Of a stretch of 64,000 nucleotides of DNA, positions 15,494 to 25,778 are shown piece after piece (positions within the stretch are counted from its first letter, which is position 1; each line of letters starts with the position of its first letter). Made by a program: the position numbers and the translations under genes. Under the pieces are notes generated by a model. The model had not been told where the DNA came from. It worked only from the letters and a program-made list of their open reading frames with translations, and searched no databases. This stretch comes from Variovorax sp. 679 (GTDB lineage: Bacteria; Pseudomonadota; Gammaproteobacteria; Burkholderiales; Burkholderiaceae_C). The stretch is from positions 310,001 through 374,000 of the forward strand of contig NZ_RXFS01000004.1 of NCBI RefSeq assembly GCF_003952185.1, read 5' to 3'.

Positions 15494-16203
15494 CCCGCCA
15501 GCCCCACGAACACGTTCTGCACGTCGTCGTTCGCGTCGATGGCCGCCAGGAAGGTCTCGACTTCTTCCAGGTCTTCAGCGCTCAGGCTCGCCGGATCGAC
15601 CGGGTTCTTCGGCTTGTAGCCCAGCTTGGCCGACAGCACCGTGAAGCCCTGCGCCGGAAGGGCGCGGCTCACGAGATCGAGGTCGGTGGGGTCGGTGAGG
15701 AAGACCGCGGGGTGGTCTTCGCCGGCAGGCTCGAAGTCTTGCGCGCCGGCCTCGATGGCGGCCACTTCGGGATCGGCGTCGGGCTTCGCGGGTTCGGCCT
15801 CGATCATGCCGACGTGGTCGAAGTCCCACGACACCGAGCCAGAGGTGCCGAGCTGACCCTTGCGGAACAGCACGCGCATTTCAGGCGCGGTGCGGTTCAC
15901 GTTGTCGGTCAGGCATTCGACCATCACCGGCACGCGGTGCGGTGCGAAGCCTTCGTAGATCACGTGCTCGTAGTTGACCGCCTCGCCCGTGAGGCCCGCG
16001 CCTTTCTTGATGGCGCGGTCGAGCGTGTCCTTGGGCATCGAGACCTTGCGGGCCTGCTCCACCACCAGCCGCAGGCGTGCGTTGGAGGCAGGATCGGCGC
16101 CGTTGCGCGCGGCCACCACGATTTCCTTGACCAGCTTGCCGAACAGCCGGCCCTTGGCATTGGCCGCGATGTCCTTGTGTTTGGCTTTCCATTGGGCGCC
16201 CAT
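15490..16203 (-). CDS. yebC: YebC/PmpR (TACO1) family protein
   Basis: A 237-residue protein of full family length, starting [18 protein letters not shown] and containing the hallmark [24 protein letters not shown] and GSVSWDF segments. The family was first described as DNA-binding regulators of quorum-sensing or recombination genes; more recent work links it to translation of difficult peptide stretches. It reads divergently from the M14 peptidase and overlaps the downstream GFA gene by four bases. Confidence 0.93.
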   Translation of the reverse strand: MGAQWKAKHKDIAANAKGRLFGKLVKEIVVAARNGADPASNARLRLVVEQARKVSMPKDTLDRAIKKGAGLTGEAVNYEHVIYEGFAPHRVPVMVECLTDNVNRTAPEMRVLFRKGQLGTSGSVSWDFDHVGMIEAEPAKPDADPEVAAIEAGAQDFEPAGEDHPAVFLTDPTDLDLVSRALPAQGFTVLSAKLGYKPKNPVDPASLSAEDLEEVETFLAAIDANDDVQNVFVGLAG

Positions 16204-16308
16204 GTCCGTGTCCTTGAATGAATATGTATTGCTTGCGGCCTTGTCTGGCTCTTTTGAAGAAAGAAGGGCTGGATGACCGAGAGGGGCGACTACTGTAGCC
16301 TTCTTCCC

Positions 16309-18012
16309 ATGACCGCTCCACAAGACGCCCTGTACCCCACGCCGTTCGAATCGGGCAACGGCAACCAGACCACCACCTGGGCCGAATGCATCGCCTTCTA
16401 CGAGCGGCTGGCCAGGGAGTTTCCCGGCGTGCTGCGCTGGGGCGAGATCGGAAGGTCGGACACCGGCGTTCCCATTCACGCCGGCGTGGTCACCGCCGAC
16501 GGCGTGTTCGACCGCGAGACGCTCAAGCAGCAGCAGCGCCCGGTGTTCTTCAACAACAACGGCATCCACCCCGGCGAGCCCGAGGGCATCGACACCTGCA
16601 TGGCGCTGGTGCGCGACTTCTGCACCCAGCCGGAACGGCTCGCGGCGCTGGGCAGCACGGTGTTCCTCTTCATTCCGGTCTACAACGTGGACGGCTGCAT
16701 CAACCGGCAGGACAGGTCCCGCGTGAACCAGCTCGGGCCCGAATCGTTCGGCTTCCGCGGCAACGGCCGGCACCTGGACCTGAACCGCGACTTCATCAAG
16801 TGCGACAGCCTCGCGGCGCAGGTCTTCAACCGCTTCTTCACCGCGTGGGACCCGGACGTGATGGTCGACACCCACACCTCCAACGGCGCCGACTACAGCT
16901 ACACCATGACGCTGATCCCGACCCAGCCCGACAAGCTGGGCGGCGGGCTTGGCGCCTTCCTGCGCGAAAGCATGCTGCCCGCGATCTACGGCGGCATGGA
17001 GCGCCGCGGCTGGCCCACCTGCCCGTACATGAACCTGCTGGCCGAGACGCCCGGCGACGGCATCGAGGACTTTCTCGACACTCCGCGCTTTTCCACCGGC
17101 TATGCGGCGCTGCACCACACCATCGGCTTCATGCCCGAGACCCACATGCTCAAGCCCTTCGCCGACCGCGTGGCTTCGATGCGGGCGCTGGTCGAGACGG
17201 TGCTGGACTTCAGCATCGCGAATGCGGCGCGCATCCAGGAACTGCGGCGCGAAGCGAAGGCCGCGGCCGCGCGGCAGGCGCGCTGGCCGCTGGCATGGCG
17301 CAACGACCGCAGCCGGCCGGCGAGCCTGCGCTTCAAGGGCTATCGCGCGGTCCGCAAGCCCAGCCTGCTGGGCAGCTACGAGCGCCTGGCCTACGACCGC
17401 AGCCAGCCGTGGGAGAAGGACATCGTCCATTTCGACCGCTGCATCGAGGAGGCGACGGTCGCGGCGCCCAGGGCTTACCTCGTGCCGCAGGCGTGGCGAG
17501 AGGCGATCGAGCGGCTGGAGTGGAACGGCGTGGAGCTGAGCCGGCTCGACGAAGACAGGCTCTTCGACGCGGCGCGCGTGTACCGCATCCGCAGCGTGAC
17601 TTCCCGCGCGAACGCCTACGAAGGCCACATGTTCCACGACGAGGTGGAGCTCGCCGAAGGCATCGAGCCGTTCCAGGCGAGGGCGGGCGACGTGCTGGTG
17701 TCGCTGGACCAGCCCAATGCCCGCTACGCGGTCGAGACGCTGGAGCCGCAGGCCCATGACAGCTTCTTCCGCTGGGGCTTCTTCAACAGCGTGCTGGAGA
17801 AGAAGGAGAACTTCTCGCCCTATGTCTTCGAGGACACCGCGCTGCGCATGCTGGAAGAAGAGCCCGAGCTGAGACGCCTGTTCGAGCAATGGAAGGCCGG
17901 GAACCCGGAGAAGCTGGGCGACCAGAAGGCGGTGCTGGGCTTCATCTTCGCGCACGGCAGGCGCCACGCGGAGCCCGAGTGGCGCTGCTACCCGGTGGTC
18001 GCGCTGATGTAG
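16309..18012 (+). CDS. M14-family zinc carboxypeptidase-like protein
   Basis: A 567-residue protein with a complete M14 metal site: His87 and Glu90 in GIHPGEPEG and His189 in [26 protein letters not shown] supplies a substrate-binding Arg/Asn region. There is no clear signal peptide, so it is probably cytoplasmic. Family members remove C-terminal residues from peptides or deacylate small amino acid conjugates. About 300 residues after the catalytic domain are less conserved and may form a beta-rich accessory domain. Two in-frame starts exist; this ATG was preferred over one 36 bases upstream that reads through a poor leader. Confidence 0.85.
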   Translation: MTAPQDALYPTPFESGNGNQTTTWAECIAFYERLAREFPGVLRWGEIGRSDTGVPIHAGVVTADGVFDRETLKQQQRPVFFNNNGIHPGEPEGIDTCMALVRDFCTQPERLAALGSTVFLFIPVYNVDGCINRQDRSRVNQLGPESFGFRGNGRHLDLNRDFIKCDSLAAQVFNRFFTAWDPDVMVDTHTSNGADYSYTMTLIPTQPDKLGGGLGAFLRESMLPAIYGGMERRGWPTCPYMNLLAETPGDGIEDFLDTPRFSTGYAALHHTIGFMPETHMLKPFADRVASMRALVETVLDFSIANAARIQELRREAKAAAARQARWPLAWRNDRSRPASLRFKGYRAVRKPSLLGSYERLAYDRSQPWEKDIVHFDRCIEEATVAAPRAYLVPQAWREAIERLEWNGVELSRLDEDRLFDAARVYRIRSVTSRANAYEGHMFHDEVELAEGIEPFQARAGDVLVSLDQPNARYAVETLEPQAHDSFFRWGFFNSVLEKKENFSPYVFEDTALRMLEEEPELRRLFEQWKAGNPEKLGDQKAVLGFIFAHGRRHAEPEWRCYPVVALM

Positions 18013-18019
18013 TCGCGGC

Positions 18020-18937
18020 TCACCCCGCCGGCCTGAACCCCGGCAGCGCATGCATGCGCTGCCGCAGGGCCTCCACGAAAGCCGTGACCCGCGCCGGCCG
18101 GTACAGCCCCGGCGGCAGCGCGACGTGCACGCCGATCGGCTCCAGCCACCAGTTCGGCAGCACGCGCTTCAGGCGGCCGGCCTGCATGTCCTCGTGGCAC
18201 ATCCATGGCGCGGCCGCGCCGATGCCTGCGCCGTTGAGGATCGCGCGGTAGCTCGCGAGCAGGCTGTCGGTGCGGATGGGCGTGTCGAGCGGCACGATGC
18301 GCGAGCGGCCCGCGCGGTTGATGAGCCGCACGTTGCCCGTCACGTACGGGATCAGGCCCACGCACGGCAACTGAGGCAGCCGGGCCAGCGTGACGGGGCC
18401 GGTGCGCTTCAGCAGTTCGGGCGTGGCGATCAGCACGCGCTCCATGCGGCCCACCGTGCGGCAGACGAGGCCGGGGTCGCGCACCTCGCCCACGCACACC
18501 CAGCACTCTGCGCCGGAGGCCGCGAGGTCGACCACGCGGTCGGTCAGCGTGAGCTCCACGCGCAGCTGCGGATGCGCGGCGCGCAGGTCAGTCACCGCGT
18601 CGGTGAGGAAGCCGGTGCCATAGCCGGATGGGCCGATCACGCGCAGCGTGCCCTCGGGCCGGCTCTGTCCGCCCTGCAGCCGCTGCGACAGGCCCGACCA
18701 GCGGTCGGTGAGGTCGTGCGCCTCGGCCAGAAGCGAGCGGCCTTCGTCGGTGAGCGAGAAGTTCGCGGTGTTGCGAATGGCCAGCTTGCAGCCCAGCAGT
18801 CGTTCCAGCTCCAGCAGGCGGCGGCTCACGGTGGGCTGCGTGGTGTCGAGCAGGCGCGCCGCCTTGCTGAGCGATCCGCTCTCGCCGATGCGGATGAATG
18901 TCTGCAGCAGGTCGAGCCGGTCGTGGGTGTTCTTCAT
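18020..18937 (-). CDS. LysR-family transcriptional regulator
   Basis: A 305-residue LysR protein. The winged helix-turn-helix occupies residues 8-66 ([38 protein letters not shown]). The periplasmic-binding-like effector domain begins near [14 protein letters not shown]. It is transcribed divergently from the aminotransferase-dimethylformamidase operon, and an 8-bp perfect dyad lies between them, the classical layout for LysR regulation of the neighbouring operon. The inducer is unknown. Confidence 0.93.
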   Translation of the reverse strand: MKNTHDRLDLLQTFIRIGESGSLSKAARLLDTTQPTVSRRLLELERLLGCKLAIRNTANFSLTDEGRSLLAEAHDLTDRWSGLSQRLQGGQSRPEGTLRVIGPSGYGTGFLTDAVTDLRAAHPQLRVELTLTDRVVDLAASGAECWVCVGEVRDPGLVCRTVGRMERVLIATPELLKRTGPVTLARLPQLPCVGLIPYVTGNVRLINRAGRSRIVPLDTPIRTDSLLASYRAILNGAGIGAAAPWMCHEDMQAGRLKRVLPNWWLEPIGVHVALPPGLYRPARVTAFVEALRQRMHALPGFRPAG

Positions 18938-18942
18938 GCGCC

Positions 18943-18974
18943 AGACGTATAGCACTTCATCGGACCATACGTCT
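18943..18974. promoter_or_regulatory. Perfect 8-bp dyad, candidate LysR operator
   Basis: AGACGTAT (18943-18950) and ATACGTCT (18967-18974) are exact reverse complements with a 16-bp spacer, just 5 bp from the LysR start and 50 bp before the aminotransferase ATG. The spacing places the arms on one DNA face, about two helical turns apart. Confidence 0.65.
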
Positions 18975-19024
18975 ACCCACGGCAGCGGGTGCTGCCTATC
19001 GTCTGGGCCGTTCAAGACAAGCGA

Positions 19025-20455
19025 ATGAATGGATATTTCCCGATGAGCGCCTCGATCGAAGACACCCCACGCACCGTGGGCGACACGCCCAAGGGCGGTT
19101 CCGTGCTCGGCTTCTACGCCGCCAGGGGCACGCCACGGCCACCGCGCATCGCGCACGGCGAGGGCATCTACCTGTGGGACACGGGCTGCCGCCGCTTCCT
19201 CGACGCGACGGCCGGCGCGGTGGTCGCCAACATCGGCCACGGCAATCCGCGCGTGCTGGCGGCGATGCAGGAGCAGGCAGCGCGCGTGACCTTCGCCTAC
19301 CCGCGCTTCTTCGAGAGCGAGCACAGCATCGAGCTGGCCGACCGCGTCTGCGCGCTGGCGGGCGATGGCTTCGACCGCGCCTTCTTCGTCTCGGGCGGCT
19401 CGGAGGCCAACGAGTCGGCGATCAAGCTGGCGCGGCAGTACGCGGTGGTCACGGGCCAGCCGCGCCGCGCCAAGGTCATCTCGCGCAACCCCAGCTACCA
19501 CGGCTCCACGCTCGGCGCGCTGGCGGTGACGGGCGACGCGCACACGCAGTCGATCTACGGGCCGATGGTGCGCGAGATGCCGAAAGTGAGCGCGCCGCTG
19601 TCGTACCGCGTGCCCGAGGGCCACACCGCCCTGAGCCATGCGATGGCCTGCGCCGACGAGCTCGAGGCCGCCATCGTGCGCGAAGGGCCCGACACGGTGT
19701 TGGCTTTCATCATGGAGCCCATCGGCGGGCTGTCGACCGGCGCGGCGGTCTCGCCCGCCGCCTACTTCGAGCGCGTGCGCCAGATCTGCGACCGCCACGG
19801 CGTGCTGCTGATCTACGACGAGATCATGAGCGGCGCGGGCCGCACCGGGGCTTTTCTCGCGGCGCACCATTGGGCCGGCGCGCGGCCAGACCTCGTCACG
19901 CTGGCCAAGGGGCTGGCCGCGGGGTACACGCCGCTGGGCGCGCTGCTGGCGCCCGACCGCATCGTCGACGCGATCGCGGGCAGCGGCGGCTTCGTGCATG
20001 GCCACACCTACTTCACCAACCCGCTGTCGTGCGCGGTGGCGAACGCGGTGCTCGGCGAAGTCATCCGGCAGGACCTGGTGAACCGCGCGCGCGACATGGG
20101 CGAGCTGCTGATGGCGCGCCTGCGCGAGGTGGCGGAGCGCTCGCCCATCGTGGGCGACGTGCGCGGCAAGGGGCTCTTCACCGCCATCGAGATCGTGGCC
20201 GACAAGGCGACGAAGCGGCAGCTGCCGGCGAGCTTCAATGCGCCGGCGCGACTCACCGAGCACGGGCTGAAGCACGGCATCGCGCTGTACAACCGGCGTG
20301 CCAACCTGGGCGCCTTCGGTGATTTCCAGATGATCACGCCGCCGCTGACCATCACGCCCGCCGAGATCGACGAACTGGCGGACCTGCTCGAACGCTCGCT
20401 GCGCGACCTGGCCGATGAGATCGCGGCCAAGGGCTTCGCCAGCCCGGCGCGATGA
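19025..20455 (+). CDS. Class III aminotransferase
   Basis: A 476-residue PLP enzyme with FFVSGGSEANESAIKLARQY, LIYDEIMSGAGRTGAF and the Schiff-base Lys295 in LVTLAKGLAAGYTPLGA. It matches the omega-amino-acid/diamine-pyruvate aminotransferase group. Starts at 19025 (MNGYFPMSAS) or 19043 (MSASIEDT) are both possible. Its stop overlaps the ATG of the dimethylformamidase-like gene (20452-20455). The three-gene operon plus divergent LysR suggests catabolism of an amide or amine, with this enzyme taking off the amino group. It is not closely similar to the partial aminotransferase at the left edge. Confidence 0.9.
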   Translation: MNGYFPMSASIEDTPRTVGDTPKGGSVLGFYAARGTPRPPRIAHGEGIYLWDTGCRRFLDATAGAVVANIGHGNPRVLAAMQEQAARVTFAYPRFFESEHSIELADRVCALAGDGFDRAFFVSGGSEANESAIKLARQYAVVTGQPRRAKVISRNPSYHGSTLGALAVTGDAHTQSIYGPMVREMPKVSAPLSYRVPEGHTALSHAMACADELEAAIVREGPDTVLAFIMEPIGGLSTGAAVSPAAYFERVRQICDRHGVLLIYDEIMSGAGRTGAFLAAHHWAGARPDLVTLAKGLAAGYTPLGALLAPDRIVDAIAGSGGFVHGHTYFTNPLSCAVANAVLGEVIRQDLVNRARDMGELLMARLREVAERSPIVGDVRGKGLFTAIEIVADKATKRQLPASFNAPARLTEHGLKHGIALYNRRANLGAFGDFQMITPPLTITPAEIDELADLLERSLRDLADEIAAKGFASPAR

Positions 20456-22782
20456 AGGCCATGCCGATGCCGCCCCATCGCAGCCTGCACGTTCCCGGCG
20501 TGCACGGCTACACCGACCGCAAGAGCGTGGCCGCCGGCGAGGTGGTGCGCTTCCACATCAGCAGCGACGTGCCCTATGCGCTCTCGGTGTGCCGGCTCGG
20601 CCCCGACACCGAGGGCCGTTCGGCAGACACGGTGCTGCATGCCTTCGAGCCATCGCCTGCGCGCGTGCATCCGATCCACCCCGGCTCCTATGTGCGCGTC
20701 GAGCGCGGGCTCGACCAGCCGCTGCGTGCGCTCACGCTGGAGTGCTGGGTGCAGGTGTGGAGCGTGGGCACGCGCCAGAGCGTGATCGGGCAGTTCGACC
20801 TGCCCGCCGTCTGCGGCTACGGGCTCTTCGTCGACGAGGCAGGTCGCGCGGTGTTCTACCTGGGCGATGGCGGTGCCTTCCGCCCGGAAGGCGAGCTTGC
20901 GGGCGGCGCGCTGAAGCCGAAGCGCTGGCATCACATCGTCGCCACCTGGGACGGCAGCGAGACGGTGCTGTGGGTCGATGGCGAGGCGGTCGCGCGTGGT
21001 CGATGGACCGGCTCCCTGCATCCGGGGCGCGCACCGCTGCGCCTGGGCGCCAGCGGCATCGATGGCTTTGCGGACGCATTTCTCGAGGGCGACGTCGTCA
21101 TGCCGGCGATCTATTCGCACGCGCTGCAGGCCGACGAGGTGCGCGCCCGTTTCGCGGACCGCGGCTTGCACACGCCGCGCGGCCGCACCGTGCTCGCCTG
21201 CTGGCCGCTGCGCGAGGAGCGCGGCGATGTGGTGGCCGATGCCAGCGGCCACCAGCGCACCGGCCGCATCGTCAACCATGGCACCTGGATGATCGTCGGA
21301 CCGGCCTTCGAGCCGGCGCGCGTGAACGAGTTTTCCGACGACGGCTACGACCCGCTGGCCGATCCGACGCGCGGCCACGGCCTGCGGCTGGCCAGCGACG
21401 ACCTCTACGACTGCCGCTGGCCAGAGGGCCACACCTTCCGCGTTCCGGCGAACGCGAAGTCTGGCGTGTACGTGGGCCGAGTGCACTTCCTGCTCGACGG
21501 CCGGCCCGTCGAGCACGACATCACCTTCATCGTGCGCCGTGCCGCGCACCAGGCGCCCGCGCCGGTGCTGGTGCTGTGCGCCACCAACAGCTGGCTGGCC
21601 TACGCGGCAACGCCCTTCGCGAAGAACGCCGCGAGCGACCCGGTGTGGCCGCGCCGCTCGGCGGGCCTGGAGAACAGCCACCCCGAGGCGCCGGCCTTCT
21701 GCAGCTACACCTACCACCGCGGCGGCCAGCCCACCTACCAGGTCGGCCTGCGCATGCCCTGGCCCAACGCCAGCCCCAACGCGCTGTACGACCCGGCCGA
21801 CGCCGGCTTCAGCCAGTGGACCCGGCTGGAGCGCCGGCTGCATGTGTGGCTCGACCGGGCCGGCTACGACTACGACGTGGTCAGCGACCTCGACCTGCAC
21901 CGCGACCCGGGCCTGCTGAAGGCCTACAGGACGGTGGTCATCAACGGCCACAGCGAGTACTGGTCGCTGCCGGCCTGCGACGGGCTCGACGACTACCTGT
22001 CGGGCGGCGGCACCGCCATCGTGCTGTCGGGCAACACCATGTACCTGCGCGTGAGCTACGACGAAGACTGCACGGTGATGGAGCAGCGCAAGGTGCTCGG
22101 CCCGAACGACGAAGACAGCGAGGAAGCCGCCAAGGTGCGCCCGCCCGCCGGCCCCTACGGCGAGCAGTACCACTCGCAGGACTGGGCGCGCGGCGGCCAG
22201 TTCAGGCAGGCCGGGCGCTCCTGCGCCGAGCTCATCGGGCTGGAGTCGGCGGGCTGGGCCTTTGCCGACGGCAGCGACTTCGGCGTGTACCACGCCACGC
22301 AGCCCGGGCACTTCCTGTTCACGCGGCCGCACGCGCTGGGCCTGGCCGAGGGCGCGACCTTCGGGCATGCGCCGGGCGGCGGCCTGCCGCGCGCCATCGG
22401 GCACGAGTGGGACCTGAGCGTGGCGACGCTGCGCCGCATGACGCACGTGTTGCCCGCGGGCGAGAGCCTGCCCGAGCCGCAGCGCGGCATCCAGGTGATC
22501 GCGCAGGGTCGCCGGCACCGGCCAGGGCGCCTCGATGCGTACCTCGACTACTTCTCGAACGTGACCGAATCGCTCGACGGGCTCTCGGCCGAGATGATCT
22601 ATTGGGAGCGCCCGCAGGGCGGCCGCGTGTTCAACGCCGGTGCCGTCGGTGCGAGCTGGGTGCTCGGCGTCGATCCATGTTTCGAAGGGGTGCTGCGCAA
22701 CGTACTGCATCACTTCGGCGTCCGCCCCGAGACGGGCGCGGACCTTGCAGTTCAACCATCCCTGGAGCACGAAGCACCATGA
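20452..22782 (+). CDS. N,N-dimethylformamidase large-subunit-like iron amidohydrolase
   Basis: A 776-residue protein of the dimethylformamidase beta/large subunit family. An N-terminal LamG/jelly-roll domain covers about residues 80-200 (LTLECWVQVW, RWHHIVATWDG). The catalytic C-terminal part follows. Residues matching the reported mononuclear iron site of Paracoccus dimethylformamidase (two Tyr and a Glu, as I recall) can be placed: Tyr384 in NSWLAYA, Tyr421 in SYTYHRGG, and His500/Glu502 in NGHSEYWS. No gene for the usual small subunit (about 130 residues) is present. Substrate could be any small N-substituted amide. Confidence 0.85.
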   Translation: MKAMPMPPHRSLHVPGVHGYTDRKSVAAGEVVRFHISSDVPYALSVCRLGPDTEGRSADTVLHAFEPSPARVHPIHPGSYVRVERGLDQPLRALTLECWVQVWSVGTRQSVIGQFDLPAVCGYGLFVDEAGRAVFYLGDGGAFRPEGELAGGALKPKRWHHIVATWDGSETVLWVDGEAVARGRWTGSLHPGRAPLRLGASGIDGFADAFLEGDVVMPAIYSHALQADEVRARFADRGLHTPRGRTVLACWPLREERGDVVADASGHQRTGRIVNHGTWMIVGPAFEPARVNEFSDDGYDPLADPTRGHGLRLASDDLYDCRWPEGHTFRVPANAKSGVYVGRVHFLLDGRPVEHDITFIVRRAAHQAPAPVLVLCATNSWLAYAATPFAKNAASDPVWPRRSAGLENSHPEAPAFCSYTYHRGGQPTYQVGLRMPWPNASPNALYDPADAGFSQWTRLERRLHVWLDRAGYDYDVVSDLDLHRDPGLLKAYRTVVINGHSEYWSLPACDGLDDYLSGGGTAIVLSGNTMYLRVSYDEDCTVMEQRKVLGPNDEDSEEAAKVRPPAGPYGEQYHSQDWARGGQFRQAGRSCAELIGLESAGWAFADGSDFGVYHATQPGHFLFTRPHALGLAEGATFGHAPGGGLPRAIGHEWDLSVATLRRMTHVLPAGESLPEPQRGIQVIAQGRRHRPGRLDAYLDYFSNVTESLDGLSAEMIYWERPQGGRVFNAGAVGASWVLGVDPCFEGVLRNVLHHFGVRPETGADLAVQPSLEHEAP

Positions 22783-24074
22783 GCACACTCGCCCCACGCG
22801 CCGCCGAGCTTTCCGAACCCGCCGGGCCAGCCACCCGGCAGAGCACGCTGCGGGTCATTACCGCCATCTCCATCGGCAACGCGCTGGAGTGGTTCGAGAT
22901 CGTGATCTACGGCTTTCTCGCCGTGACCATCTCCAAGCTGTTCTTCCCCGCCGAGAACGACACTGTGTCGCTGCTCATCACGCTGGGCACCTTCGGCGTG
23001 ACCTTCGTGATGCGCCCGGTCGGCTCGCTGGTGCTGGGCGCGTATGCCGATGCGCGCGGACGCAAGAACGCACTGACGCTGTCGATGGCGATCATGCTGT
23101 GCGGCACGCTGCTGATCGCGGTGTCGCCGACCTTCGCGCAGATCGGGCTGTGGGCGCCTGGGCTCGTGATCCTCGCGCGGCTGCTGCAGGGCTTCGCGGC
23201 GGGCGGCGAGTTCGGCAGCGCCACTGCGCTGCTGGCCGAGCAGGACCCGCGCCGGCGCGGCTTCTTCTCGAGCTGGCAGTTCGCGAGCCAGGGCATCACC
23301 ACCTTCCTGGCGGCGGGCTTCGGCATGGGGCTCAACGCGCTGCTCACGCCCGAGCAGCTGCTGTCGTGGGGCTGGCGCATTCCGTTCTTCTTCGGGCTGC
23401 TGATCGGGCCGGCCGGCCTGTACATCCGCCGTCACCTCGACGAAGGCGTGGAGTTCAAGCGCGCGGCGCAGGAGGCCACGCCGGTGCGCACCACGCTGGT
23501 GGATCAGCGCGGGCGCACGCTGGCGGCGATGGGGCTCATCATCCTCGCGACCATCGTCGCGTACACGGGGCTCTTCATGCCCACCTTCGCGGTGCGCCAG
23601 CTGGGCCTGCCGCCGTCGATGGCCTTCGCCGGCACCTTCTGGTTCGGCGTGCTGCAGTTCGCGCTGGTGCCGCTGTTCGGCAGCATGTCGGACCGCGTGG
23701 GGCGTATCCCGGTGATGCGCGCTGCGGCGCTGGTCATGCTGGTGATGATCGTGCCGCTTTTTTACCTGCTGGTGAACCATCCCTCGGTGCCGGCGCTGAT
23801 GCTGGCGCTCACGGCCATGGGCGTGGTGGCCTCGGCCTACTGGGGGCCGATCTCGGCGGCGATGTCGGAGCTGTTCCCCGCGGCCACGCGCGGCACCGGG
23901 CTGTCGGTGAGCTACAGCTTCGGCGTGGCGATCTTCGGCGGCTTCGCGCCCTTCATCAGCGCCTGGCTCATCACGGCCACGGGCAGCAAGATCGCGCCGG
24001 CGTTCTACGTGGGCTTCGGCGTGCTGGTGAGCCTGGCGGCGCTGCGGGCTGCGCGGCGGTACGGCGTGAAATAG
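22779..24074 (+). CDS. MHS-family (metabolite:H+ symporter) MFS transporter
   Basis: A 431-residue, 12-span major facilitator. The opening NALEWFEIVIYGFLAVTISKLFFP and the GAYADARGRKNAL loop are typical of the MHS group (proline/betaine, citrate, alpha-ketoglutarate, shikimate permeases). Its ATG overlaps the dimethylformamidase-like stop (ATGA), so it is the likely importer for the operon's substrate. It ends 69 bp before the PEP-mutase-like gene. Confidence 0.9.
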   Translation: MSTLAPRAAELSEPAGPATRQSTLRVITAISIGNALEWFEIVIYGFLAVTISKLFFPAENDTVSLLITLGTFGVTFVMRPVGSLVLGAYADARGRKNALTLSMAIMLCGTLLIAVSPTFAQIGLWAPGLVILARLLQGFAAGGEFGSATALLAEQDPRRRGFFSSWQFASQGITTFLAAGFGMGLNALLTPEQLLSWGWRIPFFFGLLIGPAGLYIRRHLDEGVEFKRAAQEATPVRTTLVDQRGRTLAAMGLIILATIVAYTGLFMPTFAVRQLGLPPSMAFAGTFWFGVLQFALVPLFGSMSDRVGRIPVMRAAALVMLVMIVPLFYLLVNHPSVPALMLALTAMGVVASAYWGPISAAMSELFPAATRGTGLSVSYSFGVAIFGGFAPFISAWLITATGSKIAPAFYVGFGVLVSLAALRAARRYGVK

Positions 24075-24143
24075 CAGTTTTTTCCAAGTCGCGGAGGTGC
24101 GCCGCGCCTAGGCTGTGGCCAATCCTCAACTGCCTCGGAACGA

Positions 24144-24986
24144 ATGGCCATGCGATCCAGCGACGCGCAACAGAAGACTGACATCTTTCATCGGCTGCAT
24201 GCCGGCCCTGAACCGCTGGTTCTGGTGAATGCGTGGGACGCCGCCAGCGCCCGGATCGTCGAGCGCGCCGGGGCCACGGCCATCGGTACCACCAGCGCGG
24301 GCATGGCCTGGTCGCTCGGCTACGCGGATGGCGAGCGCCTGCCCGTCGGCGAACTGCTTGCGGCCTGCGCGCGCATCAGCCGCGTGGCGGGCGTGCCGGT
24401 GAGCGTCGACGTCGAAAGCGGCTACGGCGACAGCACGCAGGCGGTGTGCGATGTGGCGGGGGCGTTGATCGACATGGGCGTAGCCGGCATCAACATCGAG
24501 GACGGCACGCGGCCGGGCACGCGCGAGCTGGCGCCGCCCGAGGTGCAGTGCGAGCGCATCGCCGCCATCCGGAAGCTCGATGCGCGCTTCTTCATCAACG
24601 CGCGTACCGATGTGTACTTCGTGCCCTGGGACGACCCGGCGGCCCGCTTCGAGGAGGCGCTGCGCCGCGCGAAGCTCTACGCGGCGGCGGGTGCGGACGG
24701 CATCTTCGTGCCGGGCATGTCCAGCCCCGAAGAGATCGGGCGACTGTCCGGCGTGCTGGGCCTGCCTTTGAACGTGTACGCGGGCTATGCCGGCGCTCCT
24801 CCGGCCGAAAGCCTTGTGCGGGCCGGCGCGAGGCGCATCAGCCTGGGCTGCGGCCCGCTGCAGTCGGCGCTGGGGCTCGTGGCCCGCATCGCCACCGAAG
24901 CCTTCGAGCACGGCCGCTTCGGCACGATGGGCGAGGGCATGCTGTCGGTCGGCGAACTCAATGGGCTCTTTCCGGCCACGCCCTGA
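24144..24986 (+). CDS. Isocitrate lyase/PEP mutase superfamily protein
   Basis: A 280-residue TIM-barrel protein of the PEP mutase/isocitrate lyase superfamily. Metal- and substrate-binding motifs are VDVESGYGD, GINIEDGT and INARTDVY. The short form without the isocitrate-lyase Cys motif suggests a carboxy(phospho)enolpyruvate mutase-like, oxaloacetate decarboxylase or 2,3-dimethylmalate lyase-like activity. It follows the MHS gene on the same strand after 69 bp and could be the last gene of that operon, or independent. Confidence 0.82.
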   Translation: MAMRSSDAQQKTDIFHRLHAGPEPLVLVNAWDAASARIVERAGATAIGTTSAGMAWSLGYADGERLPVGELLAACARISRVAGVPVSVDVESGYGDSTQAVCDVAGALIDMGVAGINIEDGTRPGTRELAPPEVQCERIAAIRKLDARFFINARTDVYFVPWDDPAARFEEALRRAKLYAAAGADGIFVPGMSSPEEIGRLSGVLGLPLNVYAGYAGAPPAESLVRAGARRISLGCGPLQSALGLVARIATEAFEHGRFGTMGEGMLSVGELNGLFPATP

Positions 24987-25028
24987 GCCCCATGCCGCGG
25001 GAGCGGCTTCGGGTACAGTGGGCGCCCC

Positions 25029-25778
25029 TTGCCGCAGCCGACCCCGTCCGAAACAGCTTCCCCGCACAGCATCCGCCTGGAGGCGGTGACGCTGGTGCGC
25101 GGCAGCCAGCATGTCTTCGAGGGGCTGACGCTCGGCCTGCAGGAGATGCGCATCGGCCTGATCGGCGACAACGGCGCCGGCAAGAGCAGCCTGTTCCGCC
25201 TCATCAGTGGGCTCGACCAGCCGCAGGAAGGGCGCGTGGTCGTGCATGGCTGCGACACGCAGGCCGACCGCAGGCAGCTGTCGAGGCACGTGGGGCTGAT
25301 GTTCCAGAACCCCGACGACCAGATCATCTTCCCGACCGTGGCCGAGGAGCTGGCCTTCAGCCTCACCGCGCGCGGCGAAACGCGACAGGCGGCACGGCAG
25401 CAGGCGCGCGATTTTCTTGCGCAGCGCGGGCTTGAAGCCTGGGCCGGGCGCGCGGTGAGCGAGCTGAGCCAGGGCCAGCGCCAGCAGGTATGCCTGCTGG
25501 CCCTGCAGATCAGCGAGCCCGCCACGCTGCTGCTCGACGAGCCATTCGCCAGCCTCGACCTCCTGAGCCAGGCCCGGCTGGCCGCGCAACTGGAGGCGAG
25601 CGATCACCAGATCCTCGTGTCCACGCATTTGCTCGAACACGTCTACGACTTCGAGCGCGTGCTGTGGCTCGAACGGGGCAAGGTGCGCGGCGATGGACCG
25701 GGCCGCGAGGTGTGCGAGGCCTATGCCGAGAACGTGCGGGAGCGCGCCGAGGCGGAACGGGCGCGCCGTCATGCGTAG
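25029..25778 (+). CDS. bioM: Biotin ECF transporter ATPase
   Basis: A 249-residue ABC ATPase of the energy-coupling-factor A type. Walker A is GDNGAGKSS, signature is LSQGQRQQ, Walker B is LLLDEP, and the switch His lies in LVSTHLLEH. It energises biotin uptake with BioN and BioY, whose genes follow. The only start that leaves the N-terminal strand intact is TTG at 25029; no in-frame ATG exists nearby, so low expression is possible. It overlaps bioN by 8 bp. Confidence 0.9.
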   Translation: MPQPTPSETASPHSIRLEAVTLVRGSQHVFEGLTLGLQEMRIGLIGDNGAGKSSLFRLISGLDQPQEGRVVVHGCDTQADRRQLSRHVGLMFQNPDDQIIFPTVAEELAFSLTARGETRQAARQQARDFLAQRGLEAWAGRAVSELSQGQRQQVCLLALQISEPATLLLDEPFASLDLLSQARLAAQLEASDHQILVSTHLLEHVYDFERVLWLERGKVRGDGPGREVCEAYAENVRERAEAERARRHA

